From NCBI GenBank assembly GCA_964432995.1, contig CAYSPU010000109.1:1-18146 (forward strand): a DNA stretch of 18,146 nt, read 5' to 3'. The position numbers and the translations under genes were made by a program. The first letter of the stretch is position 1; every line of letters starts with the position of its first letter. The notes beneath the pieces are model-generated. The model worked only from the letters and a program-made list of their open reading frames with translations. It was not told where the DNA came from and searched no databases. This stretch comes from CAYSPU01 sp964432995 (lineage in GTDB: Bacteria > Verrucomicrobiota > Verrucomicrobiia > Limisphaerales > JAHDYP01). This document shows positions 7,810 through 14,272 of the stretch, piece by piece.

Positions 7810-7896
7810 AACACGAAGGTCGAACGCTGAACGTCGAACATCGAACGCGGGCAGTTCTTCAACGTTCGAAGTTCGAAGTTGGACGTTGGACGTTCT
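7810..7896. repeat. Heptad-repeat inverted array (CGAACGT-like units)
   Basis: From 7810 to 7851 the sequence has a strict 7-bp period (AACACGA, AGGTCGA, ACGCTGA, ACGTCGA, ACATCGA, ACGCGGG). After a 10-bp spacer, 7862-7896 has another 7-bp period (ACGTTCG, AAGTTCG, AAGTTGG, ACGTTGG, ACGTTCT). The second block is the first read on the other strand: both are degenerate tandem copies of CGAACGT. Together they could fold into a long imperfect hairpin. There is no coding potential. It lies just beyond the SPFH operon. Confidence 0.75.
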
Positions 7897-7908
7897 TTAC
7901 CCCATGAG

Positions 7909-7933
7909 GTAGGGCGACCTCTCCGAGGGCGCC
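7909..7933 (+). repeat. REP-like hairpin 1 (GTAG head)
   Basis: GTAG (7909-7912) directly precedes a stem GGCGACCTC (7913-7921), loop TCC and GAGGGCGCC (7925-7933), with 8 of 9 pairs matching. It shares CATGAGGTAGGG (7903-7914) with the next unit (7938-7949), 35 bp away. Confidence 0.6.
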
Positions 7934-7943
7934 GCAGCATGAG

Positions 7944-7969
7944 GTAGGGACACGCGGCCCCGCGTGTCC
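7944..7969 (+). repeat. REP-like hairpin 2 (GTAG head)
   Basis: GTAG (7944-7947) directly precedes a perfect 10-bp stem: left arm GGACACGCGG (7948-7957), a 2-bp CC centre, right arm 7960-7969. The GTAG-plus-hairpin layout is the classical substrate architecture of REP-associated tyrosine transposases (RAYTs). Confidence 0.65.
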
Positions 7970-8002
7970 ATTCGGTTGCGGGCAGCAGATGCGTGCTCTT
8001 GC

Positions 8003-8028
8003 GGACGCCCGAGGCCGGGCGTCCCTGC
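8003..8028 (-). repeat. REP-like hairpin 3, inverted (GCAG head)
   Basis: A perfect 9-bp stem has left arm GGACGCCCG (8003-8011) and right arm 8016-8024 around a 4-nt loop. Read on the minus strand it is preceded immediately by GCAG (8028-8025), a one-base variant of the GTAG head. It is therefore inverted relative to units 1 and 2, giving a BIME-like cluster. Confidence 0.55.
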
Positions 8029-8147
8029 CTGCCGTGGTTCGGCGAAGGAGAGGCCCCAGCGAGGCGGCGCCTCAGACCATGGCTGTTCAACTTGACTCGG
8101 ACATCTGACGGCCATTCGGTTCCGCCCCTGCCGCCGCCTCGCCTATG

Positions 8148-8219
8148 GAGTCCTTGAATCCTGAAACGCCGAATCCAGAACTTGATCTGTCAACAACGTG
8201 TTCTGAGCTTCAAGGACTC
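8148..8219. repeat. Nested inverted repeat at the 3' end of the SDH proteinase gene
   Basis: GAGTCCTTGAA (8148-8158) is the exact reverse complement of 8209-8219. Inside lie AGAAC/GTTCT (8177-8181 / 8200-8204) and TTGA/TCAA (8182-8185 / 8190-8193). The right arm overlaps the first base of the TAG stop triplet (8219-8221) of the proteinase gene. It sits between convergent genes, so a role in transcript ends is possible, but there is no U-tract. Confidence 0.5.
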
Positions 8220-9229
8220 TAGCGGATGAAGAAGCGTTCGCGGGACCACCGGCCATTGTGCGGGCGGCAGATGTACCAGGCGGAGTTGTCGTTCAGCGGC
8301 ACCCACCGGCGTTCCTCCTTCCGATAGTGCCAGTCCTTGTCGACCTGGTAGAACACCTGACGGCCGACAAGCTCGAGGATGTTGCAGATCTCGCTGTTGT
8401 GGTAGTTGAGGGGGTCGAAGTCGGTGTTCAACTGCTGGGCCATCTCGGAGTAGAGATGGTTCAGTTCGCGGAGCAGTTCCTCGGCGACGGGGTCGAGGTC
8501 GTGGACGTTGAGGCCGAGGCGACGGGCTTCCCGGGCGGTGATTGGGTAGGAATGGGAAGGGTAATCGTAGTTGAGGGCGCGGCTGATGCGGTGGGCCTTC
8601 TGGCGGTCGCGGATGTGGCAGCCGAGCAACTCCTGACAGATGCGCATCGAGAGCGAGCTGGATCGATCCAGTGCGCCCAGGACGAGCGGGTGGAGGTACT
8701 TGTAGATCTCCGGGAACGGATTGTCTTTCTGACCCCGGCTCTTCCAGAGGCGGAGGATGCGCATCACCTCGTCCTGGCTCACGGAGACCAGGTAGTTGTT
8801 CTGGTCGACGGGCGAGAGGTCGTGCTTGAGCGAGGAGTCCACGGCGGTGAGATAGGAGGTGGGGCCCATGTGAATCTCGTTGGCCCCGAGGGCGACCATG
8901 GTGGCGGCGGAGGCGCAGTCGAACGGGGCCAGCAGAATGATGCGTTCGGACTGGTTCCGCAGGAGATGAACGAGGCGCAGGGCGGTTTCCGGGTTGCCGC
9001 CGTCGGACTTCAGAAACAGGGCGAGTTTGGGCTGGTGGGGTTGATCGCCGAGCAACCGGCACATGGCCATGACGTCGTTCTGGCAAACGGAACCGCCGGA
9101 AGACGTCCAGTAGGCGAGGACCGGGATTTTGAGGCGTTCCTGGAGGCGCGTCAGCAGTTGCTGCGTCTGGCCGGTCAGGACGGGCGACTTGCGAATCGGC
9201 TTACGGCGGGGCGTGTTCTTGGTGTTCAT
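8219..9229 (-). CDS. SDH-family (PF01972-like) Clp-fold serine proteinase
   Basis: The 336-residue protein has the ClpP/SppA-like core of the archaeal-type 'serine dehydrogenase proteinase' family. LFLKSDGGNPETALRLVHLL (about 71-90) holds the Gly-Gly oxyanion strand. FDCASAATMVALGANEIHMG (about 103-122) places the probable nucleophile at S107, and GPTSYLTAVDSS follows. The second half is helical and ends in a distinctive W/R-rich tail. There is no signal peptide or membrane helix, so it is probably cytosolic, unlike NfeD or SppA; membrane access could come from its neighbour. Its ATG overlaps the stop of the upstream four-helix membrane protein gene (positions 9226-9229), so the two are co-translated. 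Family assignment rests on the motif pattern and is fairly sure; substrate and regulation are unknown. It converges on the SPFH operon. Confidence 0.75.
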   Translation of the reverse strand: MNTKNTPRRKPIRKSPVLTGQTQQLLTRLQERLKIPVLAYWTSSGGSVCQNDVMAMCRLLGDQPHQPKLALFLKSDGGNPETALRLVHLLRNQSERIILLAPFDCASAATMVALGANEIHMGPTSYLTAVDSSLKHDLSPVDQNNYLVSVSQDEVMRILRLWKSRGQKDNPFPEIYKYLHPLVLGALDRSSSLSMRICQELLGCHIRDRQKAHRISRALNYDYPSHSYPITAREARRLGLNVHDLDPVAEELLRELNHLYSEMAQQLNTDFDPLNYHNSEICNILELVGRQVFYQVDKDWHYRKEERRWVPLNDNSAWYICRPHNGRWSRERFFIR

Positions 9230-10467
9230 GTGCTGGTAGAGTGAGACCCCGGCGCGTCAGCGGCAGCCGGCGGGCTCTGCATCGGCGGAGGTTGGGCCAG
9301 ACCGAGGGTTCGACGCAAGTGCGTGGCGATCCAACGCAATTCCTGAAGGTCGCGCCCGGCTAGCAGGCCGAGCTTCTTCCCGACCTGCGGATGAAACTGA
9401 AGTTCGAGAACGGGGCGGTCGTTGACCTCCATGCCGCTGGGGCCGACGCCGATGTCGCGCAGTTCGGCCGCGTGCAGGGTCCACTGTTTCTTCTTCAATG
9501 GGCTGGCCTGAGCAATGCGAAGGATGCCGCGCTCGGCCACCAGCAGGGCCCGCCGCCGCCCCAGGTGAACGGAAAGCGCCATGAGACCCAGGCCCACCAA
9601 CCAGAAGGGCAGAAGGATGAGGCCGTTCGCGACATCGCCGGAGCGGCTCAGGAGAAAGCCCGAAATCAGACCAAGGATGCTGCACCAGACCACCGCTACC
9701 GGGAAGAGGCCGTAGCTTCCTTTCCCCAAACCAGCCGGCGGCACCACGATCGTCAGTCCGCCGCCGGTGGATTCCATCCGGATCCGCGTGCCGGCTGGTG
9801 GGGATTCGACCTCCACCTCCGCGTCGGGCGCGTTGGCGAGTTGGGAGATGGTGGTTTCCTGGACGTCCACCAGAGGGGCGTGGGCCGTCCCGGGAAGCGG
9901 GTTGAGGAGGGTGGAGAGTTCCCGGGCGATGGCCACCAACCACGGCCGCGGGTAGCCAACAGCCAGGAGGCGGGGACGCGGGCGATCGATGTAAGCTACC
10001 AACGCGGACAGTCCGGCCGGCAGCCGGTCCGCCGCGGACGCCGCACGGGGATCGTTCCCGCCAAAGGCCACCAGCAGCCGGCGCACCGGGACGTCGGGCA
10101 ACCGCCGGGTCCAGCCGAACGGACCGGCTGATTCCGTGACCTGGAGACGGCGGTTCCGGCACTCGATCCGACAACGGCCAAATACGATCAGGCAACCGAT
10201 CGCCAGGGGGACGAGCCCGGCCAAAATGAATGGGATCACGAACACCAACTCCACCCAATCCACCGTCGCGCCCGTGCTGCCACCGCTGGGTCGTCCGACG
10301 ATGTGACCCAGCACGCTCAGGAAGGGACCGGAGGCAAACAGCAGGCCGAAGCCGCAGAGGAAGATCCCGACCCAGCGCAGGGAGCCCAGTGGACGGACGG
10401 GCAACTCATAGACCACGCCTGCACCGTCGGCGCGGCGCCGGACTTCGCGAGGCCATTCGAGCTGCAT
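9226..10467 (-). CDS. Four-helix membrane protein with two similar cytoplasmic (PH-like?) halves
   Basis: I do not recognise a named family for this 413-residue protein. It has two pairs of hydrophobic helices (about 31-54 and 74-97; 252-274 and 280-302). Each pair is followed by a beta-rich soluble segment. The first begins at FGRCRIECRNRRLQVTES and ends with PRPWLVAIARELSTLL. The second begins at LGRRRALLVAERGILRIAQ and ends with LQELRWIATHLRRTL. The shared layout (basic strand start, several strands, one terminal helix) suggests an internal duplication and resembles bacterial PH-like domains on membrane helices. The tail is Pro/Ala/Ser-rich. The gene overlaps the proteinase gene by 4 bp and lies 115 nt after the DUF6493-like gene, so it could be a membrane anchor or regulator for the proteinase. 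That role is inference. Confidence 0.75.
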   Translation of the reverse strand: MQLEWPREVRRRADGAGVVYELPVRPLGSLRWVGIFLCGFGLLFASGPFLSVLGHIVGRPSGGSTGATVDWVELVFVIPFILAGLVPLAIGCLIVFGRCRIECRNRRLQVTESAGPFGWTRRLPDVPVRRLLVAFGGNDPRAASAADRLPAGLSALVAYIDRPRPRLLAVGYPRPWLVAIARELSTLLNPLPGTAHAPLVDVQETTISQLANAPDAEVEVESPPAGTRIRMESTGGGLTIVVPPAGLGKGSYGLFPVAVVWCSILGLISGFLLSRSGDVANGLILLPFWLVGLGLMALSVHLGRRRALLVAERGILRIAQASPLKKKQWTLHAAELRDIGVGPSGMEVNDRPVLELQFHPQVGKKLGLLAGRDLQELRWIATHLRRTLGLAQPPPMQSPPAAADAPGSHSTST

Positions 10468-10582
10468 CGGCCGGAGTCTGCCGCTGGTTCCAGACCCCTG
10501 TCAAAGATGGAGGTGGGGTTCGGATCCTCGCGGGCAACGGTGCTGCCCGACCACAGGGGGTTGGGGGCCGGGCAGCTCCCAT

Positions 10583-13228
10583 TCACCCTGCGCGGAGCTG
10601 CTCTACCAGACGCGCCGTCTTTCCGCCGGCAGTCAGGGACGCCAGATACTCGAGTGCTGTCCGGTCCTCGAGACGGCTGCCGTTTTCACTGAGCAGTTCG
10701 ACCAACACCTCCAGGAGCGTCGCCAAATCGCGCGGGGCTTTCCGCGCATCTCCGTGCAGCGCCAACTGGATGAGTTCGGCAGCCACTCCGGCGTGCACGG
10801 AGGAAACGCGAGCCACTTCGCGCAAGGCCTTGGCCCACCTCGCGAACTTGTTGAAGCCGGTCTCGAGGAGGCGCGCCATGGCAGCCCCGAGCCCACTCTT
10901 GTCCAAACGGCCGTCCGTGATGGCGGCAATGAGACCTTCTTGGGCGTGGCCGCGAAGGGCGTTGTCCTGGGCGGCCAATCCCAGCGCCAACGCCAGACAG
11001 GCCATCGGACGCAACTCGGTGAACGGATCGGTCAGCGGTTCGAGATACGCGGCAAATTCCCGGTCCATCACGTCGGCATACTCCACCGAGATCTGTAGGC
11101 GGCGGGCGCCGCGGGCGAAGAGGGCCTCGCGGTTCGCGGGCCAGAGCAACGCTCCCCAGCGCATCAGGTTCTTCTCTCCCTCCTCCGAGGTTTTCCACGG
11201 TCCGTGGTGAAGGACCGGCAGCAGAGTGTCCGGCACCTCCCGCGGAGGGGTGGGGGTGGCTTGCAGCTCGAACCCCAGGCTGGTCCACTCCGAACTTGCG
11301 GAGCGGTGGCGTTCAGACCAGGCCCGCCAGGAATGCCGGGCCGCCAAGCCGGCATCGGGGCCGCGCTCCGGATGCCGACTCTCATACTCCGGCAAGTCGC
11401 CGTGCGGCTGGCGACTGCGGCAAGCGGCCAGCCACAGTGCAGCCTTGCCGCCCACCTTCCCCTCCTCGCCGAGAGCGAACCGCAACGTGTCTCCGGCGTC
11501 GCCGCGAATGGCCTTGGCGGCGGCCAGGGCCGCGGTGCGTCCTTCCGGGGCCAGGCGTAACAGGGCCAGCACCTCTTCGTGCTCGTCGGGTTCCAGGCCT
11601 GCTTTCTGCCAGGTCAACCACCGGTCCACCAAGGTCAGCGGAGCGATCCAGCCGCCGAGGTGAGTGGGGGTGGAAAGCAACGGCAACGCGTGCCCCCCGG
11701 GGATTGGTGTCGCCAGCACGACCAGTCGCCGAAACAGGAACGCGTACTGATTCTGCCCGTGAGCGAGGCCTTCGGGTGTCTCCGTGAACCGGCCGTCGCC
11801 GTCGAGCCAGCTCAGGATGGTCATCGCCAGTGCCCGTTCGAGGGGCGAGTGTCGCGGCCACCTTCCGTTACGGTCGTCACGCTTCTTGAGGGCCCGCTTG
11901 CGAAGCGGCCCCGTGAGTTTCGGGAAGTCGGCGGGACGTCGGTCACGCAGACGGCTGATGCCATCCAGGATACATTCGAGGTCCGTGGGGTTGGCGGGTT
12001 CCTCGAGTGCGGCGCTCGTGGCGAGGATCAGGGTATCGAGATCGGTGATGGGCTTGACGTGGCGTGCGGGGTCCAGCCGGCTGACCGGTGCCTGTGGAAC
12101 CGGGGAAACATGGGGAGTGAGCGGTTCACCGGTGCGTCTGGTTGGCGCCGGCCCCTCGAGCCACGGAACGAGTCGTCGCCGCAAACTGGCCGCCACGGCC
12201 TCAGCGCCCTCGCCCACCTTGGCGCGGAGGCTAGCGTCCTGCCGGTCGCCGTGGCGATCGAGAACCTCGAGAGCAGCCCGTTGAACTTCGATGGCCTCGT
12301 GGAGCAAGGCCGAGGCAACCGCCAGACACGCCTGACTTCGTGCCGAGGGCTCGCGGTTGGCGACCCGGTCGAGGAACTCGACCGCGGTCTTCGCCGTTGC
12401 TTGACTTGGCGCCGAGAGCACCGGCTGCAGGGCGCTGATCAGTCGGGCAGCGGGTAGGGGTTTGGATCCGTCCGCCAACACCAGCGCCTTCAGGGCACAG
12501 GCGACGGTCGGGCCGATGCTGCTGGTCAGCAAACGGAGATAGGCATCGCTGCGGTGCGCACACTCGTCTGGTGTCGGCTGGAGGGCATCGTGGAACCGTG
12601 AGAACCACCCGGCGCGGAACTGGATGAAATCACGGGAGAGGGCGGCCAGGGTGGCGTCCAGGAGCCGCTCCCGCGGAAGCACGCCTCGACGGGACAACTC
12701 CAGGAGCGCGTCGGTCCAGGTTTGGCGGCCCTTGCCGTACTTCTCGCAGTTGGCGAGGCTGACCTCTCCCGTTCCGTCCGCCTCGAACAGGCGCCAGAAA
12801 CCGGTTTCCAACCAGTCGCGTTCCGCCAGCAACAGGTCCATGAGGCTCGGTTCCGGCAACGGTGTCTGGCCGCGATCCAAGCGACGCAAATGCTCCGCCG
12901 TGTCGAACGGCGGCCAAATCCCGTTGAGCGCGCCCAGCGCATAGTTCGCGTGCTGCGGGGGGCGGCAGATCCCGCCGCGCACGAGGGCCCGCACCTGCTT
13001 CCAGTCCGGCCCGCGCCAGCGCTGCAACTCTTCCTCGCACAACCACTCGGCGTATTCGTCCACCCATGGCGGGCGCCGATCGCGCAGGATGGCCAGACTG
13101 GTGTCCGGCGGCACGCGATCCGTGCGGCCCACGGCCTGGATCTGCGCCAGACTCAGACACGCCAGCGCGGCGGCCTGCGCCGCCGGCACCAAGTCGTGCC
13201 AGCGGTCGATCGTTTCCGCCTTCGCCAA
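10583..13228 (-). CDS. DUF6493-like large helical-repeat protein (5' end uncertain)
   Basis: The open frame runs from an ATG at 13348 to 10583 (921 codons). Its first ~40 residues overlap the well-conserved end of the SWIM-family gene in another frame and look like shadow sequence. The credible protein starts near AETIDRWHDLVPAAQ, so I give the TTG at 13228; a GTG at 13189 is equally possible. Landmarks resembling DUF6493 are WVDEYAEWL, a segment around FRAGWFSRFHDALQPT (about 204-219), and ACALKALVLADGS followed by HEAT-like helical repeats. The rest is alpha-helical with no catalytic motif, membrane helix or SWIM zinc ligands. From memory, actinobacterial DUF6493 proteins are longer at the N-terminus and are encoded beside SWIM-family proteins, often near MoxR ATPases and VWA proteins. 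Function is unknown; scaffold or effector-regulation roles are guesses. Confidence 0.7.
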   Translation of the reverse strand: MAKAETIDRWHDLVPAAQAAALACLSLAQIQAVGRTDRVPPDTSLAILRDRRPPWVDEYAEWLCEEELQRWRGPDWKQVRALVRGGICRPPQHANYALGALNGIWPPFDTAEHLRRLDRGQTPLPEPSLMDLLLAERDWLETGFWRLFEADGTGEVSLANCEKYGKGRQTWTDALLELSRRGVLPRERLLDATLAALSRDFIQFRAGWFSRFHDALQPTPDECAHRSDAYLRLLTSSIGPTVACALKALVLADGSKPLPAARLISALQPVLSAPSQATAKTAVEFLDRVANREPSARSQACLAVASALLHEAIEVQRAALEVLDRHGDRQDASLRAKVGEGAEAVAASLRRRLVPWLEGPAPTRRTGEPLTPHVSPVPQAPVSRLDPARHVKPITDLDTLILATSAALEEPANPTDLECILDGISRLRDRRPADFPKLTGPLRKRALKKRDDRNGRWPRHSPLERALAMTILSWLDGDGRFTETPEGLAHGQNQYAFLFRRLVVLATPIPGGHALPLLSTPTHLGGWIAPLTLVDRWLTWQKAGLEPDEHEEVLALLRLAPEGRTAALAAAKAIRGDAGDTLRFALGEEGKVGGKAALWLAACRSRQPHGDLPEYESRHPERGPDAGLAARHSWRAWSERHRSASSEWTSLGFELQATPTPPREVPDTLLPVLHHGPWKTSEEGEKNLMRWGALLWPANREALFARGARRLQISVEYADVMDREFAAYLEPLTDPFTELRPMACLALALGLAAQDNALRGHAQEGLIAAITDGRLDKSGLGAAMARLLETGFNKFARWAKALREVARVSSVHAGVAAELIQLALHGDARKAPRDLATLLEVLVELLSENGSRLEDRTALEYLASLTAGGKTARLVEQLRAG

Positions 13229-14151
13229 GTCCTGCCGCGCTCCCGGGCCGCGAGATCGGAGAGGACCTGGCCTTCGCCAGAGAACCCCCGCCACACTTCG
13301 GCGCTGAGCGCGAGCGAGAACCGAAGTGGGCCGAAGCGCAGTTGCCATTCGCTGGCCTCGCTGTGTGGATCGGCGAAAACCTTGAGACCGTCAGCCAGCG
13401 GCGCCAACTCCTCGAGCAGGCGCAGCCGCTCGATCCCGCCGACCTTCACCCCGGCGACACCCTCGCGCTGGCTGAGCCTCAAGCCGTTCCCCGCGGGCAC
13501 TATCCAATAGGCCGTCTTCGCCATCGCGGTGCGCGGCAGCGATCGGAGGAACCGGAGCGCCTCAACCCGGCTGAGGTGCGCACGCGGTTCCATCCGCGAC
13601 TGGTAGGCCTGCACTTCCACGAAGCCCTTGAGCCACCGCACCGGCAGTCTCACCTTCCGCTCCACGACACCCTGCGTTCCCCGGAGCAGCGTCACCTCAT
13701 CCACGCCGACGGCCAGCCCCACCCGTTCGTCGTCGCGGATTTGGGCCAAGGCAGCCCGCAGGTCCGCGTTGAAGTCCACGTTGGTGGTCCCCTGCGCCAC
13801 CACGACTCCGTCGTAGGCTTCGGGGTCGAGATCCACCCGGGCGTAGGCGCTGCAGCAGGCCGAGAAACCCTCGAAGCGGAGCACGCCGCCACCGCTCGTC
13901 ACGACGGGATCGGAGGCCAGGAGGATCCGCCGCAGCATGGCGGCCGGCACATGGAACCGCGCCGCCACCACGCGCGATAGCACGCGCAGAAGTTGCGCCG
14001 TGGCGCGGGGATGCTTCATCTGGCCCTGGAAGAAGTACGGATGCTCCGACGTTCCCCCGGACGTGGCGAACCGGATTCGGGAGCTTCCCCTCGTAGAATC
14101 CAGACCGGAGACAAACGGATAGCGGTAGTCGTAGTCGATGGTTGCTGGCAT
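13153..14151 (-). CDS. SWIM-associated family protein, apparently truncated before the zinc finger
   Basis: The first ~300 residues look like the actinobacterial family annotated 'SWIM zinc finger family protein': HPYFFQGQMKHPRATAQLLRVL (about 37-58), DPVVTSGGGVLRFEGFSACC (81-100), YARVDLDPEAYDGVVVAQGTTN (103-124) and VVERKVRLPVRWLKGFVEVQ (162-181). LRFLRSLPR and WRGFSGEGQVLSDL (287-300) follow. After about residue 300 the frame becomes arginine-rich shadow (RTWRRRKRSTAG) and stops. As I recall the family, it continues for another 120-150 residues and ends in a CxC-type SWIM zinc motif; neither this frame nor the next contains one. The start is supported by GGGGAGAG just upstream of the ATG. 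It lies 121 nt after the OLD-like gene. It is probably frameshifted, deleted or naturally short. Confidence 0.7.
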   Translation of the reverse strand: MPATIDYDYRYPFVSGLDSTRGSSRIRFATSGGTSEHPYFFQGQMKHPRATAQLLRVLSRVVAARFHVPAAMLRRILLASDPVVTSGGGVLRFEGFSACCSAYARVDLDPEAYDGVVVAQGTTNVDFNADLRAALAQIRDDERVGLAVGVDEVTLLRGTQGVVERKVRLPVRWLKGFVEVQAYQSRMEPRAHLSRVEALRFLRSLPRTAMAKTAYWIVPAGNGLRLSQREGVAGVKVGGIERLRLLEELAPLADGLKVFADPHSEASEWQLRFGPLRFSLALSAEVWRGFSGEGQVLSDLAARERGRTWRRRKRSTAGTTWCRRRRPPRWRV

Positions 14152-14272
14152 GCGTCTCTCCCCACGGCTCGGCGGTAGTCCACCACGGGGTCTGCACCGC
14201 CGGTTCCCTCGTCGGCGCCGAGGTGCCGGCCACGACCTCGGCCCGAGCCATCACCCCCGTCCGACCGGCGCA

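Noticed and set aside
8258..9244. 328-codon plus-strand frame
   Set aside because: Antisense to the SDH proteinase gene, whose Gly-Gly and Ser motifs are convincing.
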